A stretch of 64,000 nucleotides of DNA, from NCBI RefSeq assembly GCF_900109995.1, contig NZ_FOCB01000005.1, positions 124,001 through 188,000 of the forward strand, written 5' to 3'. Of the stretch, positions 44,153 through 54,024 are shown in pieces. The DNA comes from Pseudomonas sp. ok272. Lineage in GTDB: Bacteria > Pseudomonadota > Gammaproteobacteria > Pseudomonadales > Pseudomonadaceae. A model generated the notes under the pieces. It saw only the letters and a list, made by a program, of their open reading frames with translations. It did no database searches and was not told where the DNA came from. The position numbers were made by a program, and so were the translations under genes. Each line of letters begins with the position of its first letter. Position 1 is the stretch's first letter.

Positions 44153-44449
44153 TCAGGGATACCCCAGCACCGCCTTGATCTGGCGCAGGTGCTGTTCGAT
44201 CCAGCGCGGATCGATCGCGCCCCAGCTCAGGATCCGATAGCGCCCGGCATGGTTGCGGGCGCCGTCTTCTTGTTCGAACTCGCAGACCACATCCAGGTCC
44301 GCCAGCGCCGCGATGGTGTCCTGGGCGGTGCGCCGGGGCATGCCGGTGAGTTCGGTGAGCGCCGGCACGCTGCTGGCCAGCCCACTGTCGATCAGGTAGG
44401 CCACGTACAGGCGGCGATAGAAACTGCTCTTGGTCTTGCTGACGTCCAT
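44153..44449 (-). CDS. Winged-helix DNA-binding protein
   Basis: A 98-residue protein with a winged helix-turn-helix (about residues 22-60: SSVPALTELTGMPRRTAQDTIAALADLDVVCEFE). It has no sensor domain. The ATG at 44449 follows GGAG. It starts 31 bases after the metalloprotease gene and is probably co-transcribed with it. Target genes are unknown; the domain could also serve protein-protein contacts. Confidence 0.78.
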   Translation of the reverse strand: MDVSKTKSSFYRRLYVAYLIDSGLASSVPALTELTGMPRRTAQDTIAALADLDVVCEFEQEDGARNHAGRYRILSWGAIDPRWIEQHLRQIKAVLGYP

Positions 44450-44480
44450 TGCCCTGCTCCCGGTTGATAACGCTTGAAGG

Positions 44481-44981
44481 TCACTGCTTGCCCTGGAGAT
44501 CGCGCCAGGTGAGGTACACCCGCAAGTCGAATTCCAGTTGGTGATAGCCGGGCAGCATGTGTTCGCACAGCTTGTAGAACGCCTTGTTGTGGTCGGACTC
44601 TTTGAAGTGCGCCAGTTCATGCACCACGATCATCCGCAGGAACTGCGGCGCGGCGTCCTTGAACAGCGAGGCGATGCGGATCTCTTTCTTGGCCTTGAGC
44701 TTGCCGCCTTGTACCCGGGAAATCGCCGTGTGCAGGCCGAGCGCACGGTGGGTCAAGTCCAGGCGATTGTCGAACAGCACTTTGTCGATGGCTGGGGCAT
44801 TGCGCAGGTATTCCTGCTTGAGCTCAAGGGCAAAGCTGTACAGCGCCTTGTCGCTCTGCACCGCATGCTTGTCCGGGTAGCGTTGGCTGAGGTAGTTGCC
44901 CAGTTGATCCTGCTCGATCATCTGGCGCACTTGCGCCTGCAAGGTGGCGGGGTATGCCTGGAGGTACTTGAGTGCGGTCAT
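44481..44981 (-). CDS. YgjP-like (DUF45/WLM) metallopeptidase
   Basis: A 166-residue protein with the zinc motif HELAHF (about residues 122-127) and the following ESDHNKAFYKLCEHMLPGY, typical of the YgjP/UPF metal-dependent hydrolases. It has no signal peptide, so it acts in the cytoplasm. The winged-helix gene follows on the same strand. Its substrate is not known. Confidence 0.88.
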   Translation of the reverse strand: MTALKYLQAYPATLQAQVRQMIEQDQLGNYLSQRYPDKHAVQSDKALYSFALELKQEYLRNAPAIDKVLFDNRLDLTHRALGLHTAISRVQGGKLKAKKEIRIASLFKDAAPQFLRMIVVHELAHFKESDHNKAFYKLCEHMLPGYHQLEFDLRVYLTWRDLQGKQ

Positions 44982-45023
44982 GGCCTTTGATAAGCGGGAC
45001 GAAAGGTCGCCAGTGTAGCGAAT

Positions 45024-47147
45024 TCAGGCGCTTAACGCGCTCCAGTCGAACGGCTGCGCAAAGCCCGCGACATCCTCGGCCATCAACGGCCGCGCCACCA
45101 GGAACCCTTGCACGTACTCACAGCCATTGGCTTGCAGCCACAGGTACTGCTCGAGTGTTTCCACGCCTTCGGCAATCACCAGGATGCCGAATTGCTTGCA
45201 CAACGCGATGACGCTGCGCGCCAATGCCTCATCCCGGGGTGAGTGCAGGACCCGGGCGATCAGGTGGCGATCAAGCTTGAGCGTGTCCAGGTCCAGGTCG
45301 CGCAAATGGGCCAGGGCACAGGGCCCGGCGCCAAAGTCATCGAGCGCCACCCGCACCCCGAGGTGATGCAGCAGGCGCAGTTGCTTGTGCGACTCCTGGA
45401 CATTCTGGGTCAGCGCCTCTTCGGTGATCTCCACTTCCAGTTGCCCGGGCAGCAGCTGATGACGCTCCAGGGCCTTGCGCAATTCAGTGGCCAGGTTGGG
45501 CAGGCCGAACTGGGTGGCGCTCAGGCTGATGCACACCACCAGGTCCTCGGCGAACAGGGTTTCCCAGGCCTTTCGCTGCTTGGCACTGCGATGGTAGATC
45601 CAACTGCCCAGGCGGCTGATCAGCCGCGCCTCTTCCAACAGCGGCAGGAACAGCCCCGGCGGCACATCGCCAACACTGGGGTGCTGCCAGCGCAGCAAGG
45701 CCTCAAAACCGCGCACCCGGCCGTCGCTGATCGACACCTGGGGTTGATAGACCAGGTTGAAGTCCTTGTGCTCAATGGCCGTGCGCACGCTTTCTTCGAG
45801 CATCAACCGCGAGCGTGCCCGACCATTCATGTCGTGGTCATAGAACCGATACTGCTGGCGCCCGGCGCGCTTGGCCTCGTACATCGCGATGTCGGCGGCA
45901 CGCAGCAAACCGTCGAGGTTGGCGCCGCAGTCGGGAAAGGTGGCGATGCCAATGCTGGCGCCCAATGCCATGTCCAGGCCTTCGATCTGCTGGCAGATCG
46001 ACACCCGTTCGATGAGTTTCTCTGCAATCTTCGCCGCCTGCTCCGGGAACTCCAGGTCCAGCAGCGCGGTGAACTCATCGCCGCCCATGCGCGCCAGGAC
46101 ATCGAACGGGCGCAAGCTGGCCTTCAACTGTTCGGACACCCAGCGCAACACCCGATCGCCCGCATCGTGGCCCAGGGAGTCGTTGACCCGCTTGAAACCA
46201 TCCAGGTCCAGGTACAACAACACCCACGTCCTGGCGCTACGCTCGCCGCGCACCAGCAGGTTTTCCGCGGCCTGATAGAAACCTCGGCGGTTCAGCAACC
46301 CGGTCAGGGGGTCGGTGACGGCCTGGAACTCCAGTTGCTGGTGCAGGTGGCGCACCACCGACATATCCAGCACGGTCACCACCATCGCCTTCTGCTCGGC
46401 GGGCAACGGTGCACAGGACAAGGCGACCGGCACCTGCTGGCCAGGAGCGGTGCGCAAAATCGCATCGTGGGCGCGCCAGGTCTCGCCACGGCGATAACCG
46501 GCAACGATCTCGCAATCGTCCCACCGCGCAATGTGCGGCTTTTGTAGGAAGTCGATGAACGGCGCCCCGCAAAGCTCTTGCACCGTGGCGTTGAGCAGGC
46601 GCGAGATGGCCGGATTGGCGAAGCGCACCAAGCCGCCCTCGCCGACGACCAGGATGCCCTCGGCGGCATTCTCCAGCACCGAGGCGTTGAAGGCCCGGGC
46701 GGCTTCCAGGTCCTGGGTCAGGCGCTGCAAGGCCCGGCGATTGCGCTGGTGCTCCAGCAGGGCCTGGACCTTGGGCTTGAGGATTTGCGGGTCGAAGGGT
46801 TTGAACAGGTAGTCCACCGCGCCACTGGCATAGCCCTTGATCACGGCATCCTGGGACTGCTCGTTGGCGGTGAGGAAGATAATCGGGGTCAGGCGGGTAC
46901 GCTGGCTGCCGCGCATCAGGCGCGCGACTTCAAACCCGTCCATGCCGGGCATCTGCACGTCCAGCAACACCAGGTCGACTTCATGCTCCAGCAGCAGGCT
47001 CAAGGCTTCGAAGCCCGATGTGGCGGTCACCACCTGCCAGTCCTGGCGTTGCAGCAACGCGCGCATGCTGACCAGGTTTTCAGGGTAGTCATCAACGATC
47101 AAGAGGACTGAGCGGCCGTCTCCTGCCTGATTGTGCGCGCATTCCAT
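45024..47147 (-). CDS. Response-regulator diguanylate cyclase/phosphodiesterase (REC-PAS-GGDEF-EAL)
   Basis: A 707-residue cytoplasmic c-di-GMP protein. The receiver domain has D63 in LVLLDVQMPGMDGF and a second acidic pair in IVDD; a PAS domain spans about residues 155-270. GGDEF is intact at 355-359. The EAL domain starts at 482-484 (FEALLRW), keeps ITEEAL, DDFGAG, KLD, AEGVE and VQGF, but the usual Asn before the first LSA is Ser541 (CISLSATQF). Phosphodiesterase activity may be weakened. No histidine kinase is adjacent. The start may also be four codons upstream at 47159. Confidence 0.9.
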   Translation of the reverse strand: MECAHNQAGDGRSVLLIVDDYPENLVSMRALLQRQDWQVVTATSGFEALSLLLEHEVDLVLLDVQMPGMDGFEVARLMRGSQRTRLTPIIFLTANEQSQDAVIKGYASGAVDYLFKPFDPQILKPKVQALLEHQRNRRALQRLTQDLEAARAFNASVLENAAEGILVVGEGGLVRFANPAISRLLNATVQELCGAPFIDFLQKPHIARWDDCEIVAGYRRGETWRAHDAILRTAPGQQVPVALSCAPLPAEQKAMVVTVLDMSVVRHLHQQLEFQAVTDPLTGLLNRRGFYQAAENLLVRGERSARTWVLLYLDLDGFKRVNDSLGHDAGDRVLRWVSEQLKASLRPFDVLARMGGDEFTALLDLEFPEQAAKIAEKLIERVSICQQIEGLDMALGASIGIATFPDCGANLDGLLRAADIAMYEAKRAGRQQYRFYDHDMNGRARSRLMLEESVRTAIEHKDFNLVYQPQVSISDGRVRGFEALLRWQHPSVGDVPPGLFLPLLEEARLISRLGSWIYHRSAKQRKAWETLFAEDLVVCISLSATQFGLPNLATELRKALERHQLLPGQLEVEITEEALTQNVQESHKQLRLLHHLGVRVALDDFGAGPCALAHLRDLDLDTLKLDRHLIARVLHSPRDEALARSVIALCKQFGILVIAEGVETLEQYLWLQANGCEYVQGFLVARPLMAEDVAGFAQPFDWSALSA

Positions 47148-47327
47148 GCTGCTTCTCATCGTGTTGGGGCGTTACCGATTAACCGGACAAATACTAAGCC
47201 TTCACTCTAGACCCGCTTCTGCAAAGCAGTAGGTGTCCAGAGGCCATCACCCAGACAAACGGCCAGGCTCCCGACTAACGGTCGGTGTCCGCGCCCCAGG
47301 CCAAGGCCAGCCAGCAACACGCAGGCG

Positions 47328-47354
47328 AAAAAAAGCCCGCATCGCTGCGGGCTT
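47328..47354 (-). terminator. Intrinsic terminator of fba
   Basis: On the minus strand GCCCGC-AGCGAT-GCGGGC is followed by a run of T (47328-47334), 28 bases after the fba stop. Confidence 0.85.
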
Positions 47355-47381
47355 CTTCGCGATCAGGCAAACGCTACAGGC

Positions 47382-48446
47382 TTAGTTGACCTTGGCGTTC
47401 AGCTCACCCTTGAGGTAACGCTGGTACATCGCTTCGAGGGAGATCGGCTTGATCTTCGAGGCGTTGCCGGCGGTGCCGAAGGCTTCGTAGCGGGCGATGC
47501 ACACGTCGCGCATGGCGGTCACGGTCGCGCCGAAGAACTTGCGCGGGTCGAACTCGCTCGGGTTGGTGGCCATCAGGCGACGCATCGCCCCGGTGGACGC
47601 CAGGCGCAGGTCGGTGTCGATGTTGACCTTGCGCACGCCGTGCTTGATCCCTTCGACGATTTCTTCAACCGGCACACCGTAGGTTTCTTTGATGTCGCCG
47701 CCGTACTGGTTGATGATCGCCAGCCACTCTTGCGGCACCGAGGAAGAACCGTGCATCACCAAGTGGGTGTTGGGGATGCGCTTGTGGATTTCCTTGATGC
47801 GGTCGATGGCCAGCACGTCGCCAGTCGGTGGCTTGGTGAACTTGTAGGCGCCGTGGCTGGTGCCGATGGCGATGGCCAGGGCGTCGACCTGAGTGCGCTT
47901 GACGAAGTCAGCCGCTTCTTCCGGGTCGGTCAGCATCTGGCTGTGATCCAGGATGCCTTCGGCGCCGATGCCGTCTTCTTCACCGGCCATGCCGGTTTCC
48001 AGCGAACCCAGGCAGCCCAGCTCGCCTTCTACCGAGACGCCGCAGGCGTGCGCCAAGGCCACGGTTTGTTGGGTCACGCGCACGTTGTAGTCGTAGTCGG
48101 TCGGGGTCTTGCCGTCTTCACCGAGGGAACCGTCCATCATCACCGAGCTGAAGCCCAGTTGGATGGAGCGCTGGCACACGTCAGGGCTGGTGCCGTGGTC
48201 CTGGTGCATGCACACCGGGATGTGCGGGAATTCTTCGATGGCTGCCAGGATCAGGTGACGCAGGAACGGCGCGCCCGCGTATTTGCGTGCACCGGCCGAA
48301 GCCTGGACGATCACCGGGGAGTCAGTCTTGTCAGCGGCTTCCATGATGGCGCGCATCTGCTCAAGGTTGTTGACGTTGAAGGCTGGAACGCCGTAGCCGA
48401 ATTCGGCTGCGTGGTCCAGCATCTGACGCATGCTGATAAGTGCCAT
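47382..48446 (-). CDS. fba: Class II fructose-bisphosphate aldolase
   Basis: A 354-residue zinc-dependent aldolase (Calvin-type subgroup) that interconverts fructose 1,6-bisphosphate with two triose phosphates. Zinc-ligand His and catalytic Asp are in CMHQDHGTS, followed by [17 protein letters not shown] and, near the C-terminus, [12 protein letters not shown]. In pseudomonads it serves gluconeogenesis. It is downstream of pgk on the same strand, separated by two small lipoprotein genes and a REP pair. Confidence 0.96.
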   Translation of the reverse strand: MALISMRQMLDHAAEFGYGVPAFNVNNLEQMRAIMEAADKTDSPVIVQASAGARKYAGAPFLRHLILAAIEEFPHIPVCMHQDHGTSPDVCQRSIQLGFSSVMMDGSLGEDGKTPTDYDYNVRVTQQTVALAHACGVSVEGELGCLGSLETGMAGEEDGIGAEGILDHSQMLTDPEEAADFVKRTQVDALAIAIGTSHGAYKFTKPPTGDVLAIDRIKEIHKRIPNTHLVMHGSSSVPQEWLAIINQYGGDIKETYGVPVEEIVEGIKHGVRKVNIDTDLRLASTGAMRRLMATNPSEFDPRKFFGATVTAMRDVCIARYEAFGTAGNASKIKPISLEAMYQRYLKGELNAKVN

Positions 48447-48591
48447 TGTGTGGGTCTCTCCCGGTTCAGGGTCGTTAATCGTGCAAGCCTGCCGTAGCGG
48501 CGGCTGCGATTCAAGTTATTGCAGATCGGGGGTTGAGGCCGACCGGCGAATGGGGTACTGCAACCTTTCACTGACCTACACAGAATCCCTG

Positions 48592-48679
48592 TGGGAGCGG
48601 GCTTGCTCGCGAATGCGGTTCAACATTCAACATAGATGCAAGCTGTCCTCACGCCTTCGCGAGCAAGCCCGCTCCCACA
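48592..48679. repeat. REP pair, inward
   Basis: Facing REP copies between fba and the MliC-type lipoprotein gene. Confidence 0.9.
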
Positions 48680-48707
48680 AGGGGTTCTGCGTAGGCCAAA
48701 AATCGTA

Positions 48708-49040
48708 TTACTTGGCCTTACAGCCACGGCCAATCAAATCGTTGGTGGCGACCCAGTACACCAGGCCTTCCTCACCTTTCATGTGAAACGCCAGCTGGCT
48801 ATCGCTGTACAGCTCGCCACTACCGCTCGGCTCGGCGTTCAAGCGGTGCACCTGATCGTCGCTCAGGCGCACGTCCACGGTGTTCTTGGTGCTGTCGGTG
48901 TAGCGCCAGTGCACCTGGGCCTGGCTGTCGCAGACCCAGTCGGTCCAGGTGTCGGACGTGGCAGGGGCGGAGCCCAACAGGTTCACATTGACGCAACCGG
49001 CAAGCACGGCCAGGGACGCTACAACGATCAAGCCTTTCAT
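48708..49040 (-). CDS. MliC-type lipoprotein (c-type lysozyme inhibitor family)
   Basis: A 110-residue lipoprotein. The signal peptide ends in the lipobox LAGC (Cys15), and the mature part follows the MliC/PliC pattern (WVCDSQAQVHWRYTD...GELYSDSQLAFHMKGEEGLVYW...GC), with a conserved Ser and Lys near those used by MliC to plug the lysozyme active site. ATG 49040 was chosen for the signal peptide. It lies in the pgk-fba interval, as do small unnamed genes in P. aeruginosa. Confidence 0.82.
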   Translation of the reverse strand: MKGLIVVASLAVLAGCVNVNLLGSAPATSDTWTDWVCDSQAQVHWRYTDSTKNTVDVRLSDDQVHRLNAEPSGSGELYSDSQLAFHMKGEEGLVYWVATNDLIGRGCKAK

Positions 49041-49099
49041 CCATCTTCCTCGGCGGGCGGCACGCGCCTCCCGCACTGGGCGTTAGTGAGTCAGACCGG

Positions 49100-49321
49100 T
49101 CAGGGACAACCCTGTTCCCTGGCCGGTGTATGTGTCTCGTATTTATCCAGGCCCTCGGGCCCGGAACGCTTGTTCAGCACCGGATTGGTTTCCGCCTGCC
49201 AGTCCGCCTGGTAGCAGCCTTTTTCCGGTGCGCCGGGCGCCGGCGTCGACGCGGCGGTGGGATGACTCCCACAGCCGGCCAACACTGCCGCCGCGAACAG
49301 CGTCGCTAACGTCTTGACCAT
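49100..49321 (-). CDS. Small lipoprotein, unknown function
   Basis: A 73-residue lipoprotein with signal peptide and lipobox LAGC (Cys17) and a short mature domain (KGCYQADWQAETNPVLNKRSGPEGLDKYETHTP). I do not recognise a named family. It follows pgk closely (35 bases) and precedes the MliC-type gene, all on the minus strand. Confidence 0.75.
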   Translation of the reverse strand: MVKTLATLFAAAVLAGCGSHPTAASTPAPGAPEKGCYQADWQAETNPVLNKRSGPEGLDKYETHTPAREQGCP

Positions 49322-49356
49322 GTGAACACTCCTTTGCCTGGCCAACGGGGGCGGCT

Positions 49357-50520
49357 TTAGGCCTTGGCCCGGCTTTCCAGGACTTCAACGGCGGGCAGCA
49401 CCTTGCCTTCGACGAATTCGAGGAACGCGCCACCGCCGGTAGAAATGTAGGAGATTTGCCCAGCAACGCCATATTTGTCGATGGCCGCCAGGGTGTCGCC
49501 ACCACCGGCGATGGAGAACGCCGAGCTGTCCGCGATGGCCTGGGCCAGCACTTGGGTGCCGTTGCCGAACTGGTCGAACTCGAACACGCCCACCGGGCCG
49601 TTCCACAGGATGGTCTTGGACGACTTCAACAACTCGGCGAAGTGCGCGGCCGTCTGCGGCCCGATGTCCAGGATCATGTCGTCATCGGCCACGTCAGCGA
49701 TCAGCTTGACGGTGGCGGCAGCGCTTTCGGCGAATTCCTTGGCCACCACCACGTCCACCGGCAGCGGCACGCTGACTTTGGCCGCGATAGCGCGGGCGGT
49801 GTCCAGCAGGTCCGGCTCGTACAACGACTTGCCCACCGGGTGACCGGCCGCCGCCAGGAAGGTGTTGGCAATGCCGCCGCCGACGATCAACTGGTTGCAG
49901 ATCTGGCTCAGGCTGTTCAACACGTCCAGCTTGGTCGAGACCTTGGAACCGGCGACGATCGCCGCCATTGGCTGGGCCGGAGCGCCCAGGGCCTTGCCCA
50001 GTGCATCCAGCTCGGCCGCCAGCAACGGGCCTGCCGCCGCCACCTTGGCGAACTTGGCCACGCCATGGGTCGAACCCTCGGCACGGTGCGCGGTGCCAAA
50101 GGCATCCATCACGAACACGTCGCACAGGGCGGCGTACTGCTTGGCCAGTTCGTCGGCGTTCTTTTTCTCGCCCTTGTTGAAGCGCACGTTCTCGAACAGC
50201 ACGATGTCGCCGGCCTTGACGTCGACGCCGTCCAGGTAGTCCGCGACCAGCGGCACGTCACGGCCCAGCGCCTTGCTCAGGTAGGCAGCCACCGGAGCCA
50301 GGCTGTTCTCGGCCGAGAACTCGCCTTCGGTCGGACGGCCCAGGTGCGAGCAGACCATCACGGCCGCGCCTTTTTCCAGGGCCAGCTTGATGGTCGGCAG
50401 CGAGGCCAGGATACGCGCATCGCTGGTGACAACACCGTCCTTGACTGGGACGTTGAGGTCTTCGCGGATCAATACGCGCTTACCTTGCAGATCGAGGTCG
50501 GACATCTTCAACACGGTCAT
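49357..50520 (-). CDS. pgk: Phosphoglycerate kinase
   Basis: A 387-residue glycolytic/gluconeogenic enzyme transferring phosphate between 1,3-bisphosphoglycerate and ADP. Substrate loop [13 protein letters not shown], then [11 protein letters not shown], and the nucleotide-binding GGGDTLAAI near the C-terminus are seen. The start at 50520 is followed by the family N-terminus [17 protein letters not shown]. It is 17 bases downstream of epd. Confidence 0.97.
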   Translation of the reverse strand: MTVLKMSDLDLQGKRVLIREDLNVPVKDGVVTSDARILASLPTIKLALEKGAAVMVCSHLGRPTEGEFSAENSLAPVAAYLSKALGRDVPLVADYLDGVDVKAGDIVLFENVRFNKGEKKNADELAKQYAALCDVFVMDAFGTAHRAEGSTHGVAKFAKVAAAGPLLAAELDALGKALGAPAQPMAAIVAGSKVSTKLDVLNSLSQICNQLIVGGGIANTFLAAAGHPVGKSLYEPDLLDTARAIAAKVSVPLPVDVVVAKEFAESAAATVKLIADVADDDMILDIGPQTAAHFAELLKSSKTILWNGPVGVFEFDQFGNGTQVLAQAIADSSAFSIAGGGDTLAAIDKYGVAGQISYISTGGGAFLEFVEGKVLPAVEVLESRAKA

Positions 50521-50537
50521 GGGTCGCACTTCCTGGA

Positions 50538-51602
50538 TTACGGTTCTTGAGTGGCAGAGGGTGGAATCGCTGTGTGCAGATAGTGTTCCGCAACATCGAG
50601 CATTCGGTTGGCAAACCCCCATTCGTTGTCGAACCAGGCCAGCACATTCACCAGCCGAGGGCCGGAAACGCGGGTCTGACTGGCATCGACAATGGCCGAA
50701 TGGGGGTCATGGTTAAAATCGCAACTGGCGTGGGGCAGCTCGGTGTACGCCAGCAGGCCCTTGAGTGGACCGCTCGTCGCGGCCTCGCGCAGGACCCGGT
50801 TGACCTCGTCGGCGTTGGTGTCGGTCACCGTTTGCAGGGTGATGTCCAGGCACGACACATTGACCGTCGGCACCCGCACGGCCTTGGCCTGGATGCGTCC
50901 AGTCAGTTCCGGCAGCAGGCGCTCGATACCCCGCGCCAGCCCGGTCGACACCGGGATCACCGACTGGAACGCCGAACGAGTACGGCGCAGGTCTTCGTGG
51001 TGGTAGGCATCGATCACCGGCTGGTCGTTCATCGCCGAGTGAATGGTGGTGATCGACACGTAGTCCAGGCCAAACGCCTGGTCCAGCAGGCGCAACAGCG
51101 GCACGCCGCAGTTGGTGGTGCAGGAGGCGTTGGACACCAACAGCTCATCGCCGGTCAGGCCATCCTGGTTGACGCCAAAGACGATGGTGGCGTCGACGTC
51201 GGCCTCGCTGGCCATTGGCTGGGAAAACAGCACCCGCGGCGCGCCGGCGTCGAGAAACCGCTGGCCGTCGGCGCGGGTGTTGTAGGCACCGGAGCATTCG
51301 AGCACCAGATCGACGTCCAGCGACGCCCAATCGATGCCTTCGGGGGTGGCACTGCGCAGGACCTTCACGCAGGTGCCATTAATCTGCAGACAATCGCCGT
51401 CGACCTTCACCTCACCGGGAAAACGCCCGTGGGTGGAGTCAAAGCGTGTCAGGTATTCGATGCTGGGCATGTCGGCCAGATCGTTGATCGCGACAATCTC
51501 AAACCCGGCCGCCGAGCCCCGCTCAAACAAAGCACGCAAGACGCAACGACCAATCCGGCCGTAGCCGTTGAGTGCAACTTTGTAAGGACGCGGTTGAGGC
51601 AT
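50538..51602 (-). CDS. epd: D-erythrose-4-phosphate dehydrogenase
   Basis: A 354-residue GAPDH-like enzyme that oxidises erythrose 4-phosphate toward pyridoxal-phosphate synthesis. The NAD motif NGYGRIGR and the catalytic Cys in SNASCTTNC are present, and [18 protein letters not shown] is the epd-type version of the GAPDH segment. The tkt-epd-pgk order is the classical gammaproteobacterial arrangement. REP copies separate it from tkt. Confidence 0.94.
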   Translation of the reverse strand: MPQPRPYKVALNGYGRIGRCVLRALFERGSAAGFEIVAINDLADMPSIEYLTRFDSTHGRFPGEVKVDGDCLQINGTCVKVLRSATPEGIDWASLDVDLVLECSGAYNTRADGQRFLDAGAPRVLFSQPMASEADVDATIVFGVNQDGLTGDELLVSNASCTTNCGVPLLRLLDQAFGLDYVSITTIHSAMNDQPVIDAYHHEDLRRTRSAFQSVIPVSTGLARGIERLLPELTGRIQAKAVRVPTVNVSCLDITLQTVTDTNADEVNRVLREAATSGPLKGLLAYTELPHASCDFNHDPHSAIVDASQTRVSGPRLVNVLAWFDNEWGFANRMLDVAEHYLHTAIPPSATQEP

Positions 51603-51657
51603 GGGGTTCTCGATCAGCGTGGTGATTCAGGTACAGCAACATTGCCCGAACCACCGC

Positions 51658-51722
51658 GCTCGCGAGCAGGCTCGCTCCCACAGGGTCTGTGCAGATCCTT
51701 GTGGGAGCGAGCCTGCTCGCGA
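51658..51722. repeat. REP pair, outward
   Basis: REP copies pointing apart between tkt and epd. Confidence 0.9.
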
Positions 51723-51753
51723 ACACGGCAGCCCGAACGACGCAACGTCTGGA

Positions 51754-53751
51754 TCAGTCTTCCAGCAACTCTTCAGCCTGGCCCAGGATGTTTTCCAGGG
51801 TGAAGCCGAACTCTTCGAACAAGGCAGGCGCAGGCGCCGACTCGCCGTAGGTGGTCATACCGATGACGCGGCCTTCCAGGCCCACGTACTTGTACCAGTA
51901 GTCCGCGTGAGACGCTTCGATGGCGATCCGCGCGCTGACCTGCAACGGCAGGACGGCTTGCTTGTAGCCAGCGTCCTGGGCGTCGAACACGCTGGTGCAG
52001 GGCATGGACACCACGCGCACCTGGCGGCCTTGCTCAGTCAGCTTGTCGAAGGCTTGCACGGCCAGGCCCACTTCCGAACCGGTGGCGATCAGGATCAGCT
52101 CGGGCTCGCCCGCGCAATCCTTCAACACATAGCCACCACGGCTGATGTCGGCGATCTGCCCGGCATCACGGGTTTGGTGCTGCAGGTTCTGGCGCGAGAA
52201 GATCAGCGCCGAAGGGCCGTCGCGGCGCTCCAGGGCGTGCTTCCAGCACACGGCCGATTCCACGGCGTCGGCGGGACGCCAGGTGTCCAGGTTCGGCGTG
52301 CAGCGCAGGCTGGCCAGTTGCTCGATCGGCTGGTGCGTCGGGCCGTCTTCGCCCAGGCCGATGGAGTCGTGGGTGTAGACGTGGATCACCCGCTGCTTCA
52401 TCAGGGCCGACATGCGGACCGCGTTGCGCGCGTATTCCATGAACATCAGGAAGGTCGCGCCGTAAGGCACCAGGCCGCCGTGCAGGGCAACACCGTTCAT
52501 GATCGCGGTCATGCCGAACTCACGAACGCCGTAGTACATGTAGTTGCCGCTGGCGTCGTCGGCGGTCACGCCCTTGCACCCTTTCCACAGGGTCAGGTTG
52601 GAGCCGGCCAGGTCCGCCGAACCACCGAGGAACTCCGGCAGCAACGGGCCGAACGCGTTCAGCGCGTTCTGGCTGGCTTTACGGCTGGCGATGGTTTCGC
52701 CCTTGGCCGCGACTTCGGCGATGTAGGCCGAGGCTTTTTCGCTGAAGTCAGCCGGCAGGTCGCCGGACAGACGACGAATCAGCTCGTTGGCTTCGGTCGG
52801 GAAGGCTGCGGAGTAGGCCGCGAAACGCTGGTCCCACTCGGCCTCGGTCGCCTTGCCGGCTTCCTTGGCATCCCACTCGGCGTAGATGTCGGCCGGGATT
52901 TCGAACGGGCCGTGGTTCCACTTCAACGCTGCGCGGGTCAGGGCGATTTCCGCGTCACCCAATGGGGCGCCGTGGCAGTCTTCCTTGCCTTGCTTGTTCG
53001 GCGAGCCGAAGCCGATGGTGGTCTTGCAGCAGATCAGGGTCGGCTGGGCGCTTTTGCGGGCCGTCTCGATCGCGGTCTTGATCTCTTCCGGGTCGTGACC
53101 GTCAACGTTGCGGATCACTTGCCAGTTGTAGGCTTCAAAACGCTTGGGGGTGTCATCGGTGAACCAGCCTTCGACTTCGCCGTCGATGGAGATACCGTTG
53201 TCATCGTAGAAGGCAATCAGCTTGCCCAGGCCCAACGTACCGGCCAGGGAGGCGACTTCGTGGGAAATGCCTTCCATCATGCAGCCATCACCCAGGAACA
53301 CGTAGGTGTGGTGATCAACGATGTTGTGCGCCGGACGGTTGAACTGCGCCGCCAGCACTTTTTCCGCCAGGGCAAAACCCACGGCGTTGGCCAGGCCTTG
53401 GCCCAGGGGACCGGTGGTGGTCTCCACGCCAGGGGTGTAGCCCAGCTCCGGGTGACCCGGGGTGCGGCTGTGCAGTTGGCGGAAGTTCTTCAGGTCGTCG
53501 ATCGACAGGTCGTAGCCCGTCAGGTGCAGCAACGAATAGATCAACATCGAGCCATGGCCGTTGGACAGCACGAAGCGGTCACGGTCGGCGAACGATGGGT
53601 TGCTCGGGTTGTGCTTCAGATAGTCACGCCAAAGCACTTCGGCGATATCCGCCATGCCCATCGGGGCACCGGGATGGCCGCTGTTGGCTTTTTGCACGGC
53701 ATCCATGCTGAGGGCACGAATGGCGTTGGCACGCTCACGACGGCTGGGCAT
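51754..53751 (-). CDS. tkt: Transketolase
   Basis: A 665-residue thiamine-diphosphate enzyme of the pentose phosphate pathway. The cofactor motif runs from [18 protein letters not shown] through [16 protein letters not shown], and the N-terminus [25 protein letters not shown] is characteristic. The start at 53751 follows AGGAG; the longer frame to 53814 lies in the promoter region. It supplies erythrose 4-phosphate, the substrate of the downstream epd gene product. Confidence 0.97.
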   Translation of the reverse strand: MPSRRERANAIRALSMDAVQKANSGHPGAPMGMADIAEVLWRDYLKHNPSNPSFADRDRFVLSNGHGSMLIYSLLHLTGYDLSIDDLKNFRQLHSRTPGHPELGYTPGVETTTGPLGQGLANAVGFALAEKVLAAQFNRPAHNIVDHHTYVFLGDGCMMEGISHEVASLAGTLGLGKLIAFYDDNGISIDGEVEGWFTDDTPKRFEAYNWQVIRNVDGHDPEEIKTAIETARKSAQPTLICCKTTIGFGSPNKQGKEDCHGAPLGDAEIALTRAALKWNHGPFEIPADIYAEWDAKEAGKATEAEWDQRFAAYSAAFPTEANELIRRLSGDLPADFSEKASAYIAEVAAKGETIASRKASQNALNAFGPLLPEFLGGSADLAGSNLTLWKGCKGVTADDASGNYMYYGVREFGMTAIMNGVALHGGLVPYGATFLMFMEYARNAVRMSALMKQRVIHVYTHDSIGLGEDGPTHQPIEQLASLRCTPNLDTWRPADAVESAVCWKHALERRDGPSALIFSRQNLQHQTRDAGQIADISRGGYVLKDCAGEPELILIATGSEVGLAVQAFDKLTEQGRQVRVVSMPCTSVFDAQDAGYKQAVLPLQVSARIAIEASHADYWYKYVGLEGRVIGMTTYGESAPAPALFEEFGFTLENILGQAEELLED

Positions 53752-53956
53752 CGCTGTTCTCCTGCGGGTACTGAATCGAGAGTGAATAAAACGGAACGCA
53801 AAAAAGGCGAGCATTTTCCCTCAGCGCACCGCCTCGGGGCAATGACAGATAGTCGATCCACCCGGTTTTTCCTGTGGATATCTGCCCATTGGCCTGCTGA
53901 AACCTTTATGTAGTTCGTATGAAGACCCTCGCGAGGCGCTGCAAGTGCCATCCATC

Positions 53957-53986
53957 GAGCAATATCAAAACTTTTTGATATTGCTC
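53957..53986. promoter_or_regulatory. Predicted SahR operator, 30-bp near-perfect palindrome
   Basis: The left arm GAGCAATATCAAAA is the reverse complement of the right arm TTTTGATATTGCTC, with one mismatch at the centre of the whole 30 bases. It lies 39 bases before the ArsR-methyltransferase gene, at promoter position. ArsR-type dimers bind such palindromes, so this is probably the autoregulatory site controlling the regulator-metK operon. Confidence 0.8.
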
Positions 53987-54024
53987 TTGCGGTGCTTTCG
54001 AGGCGTGACTAGACTCCCGTCCTT

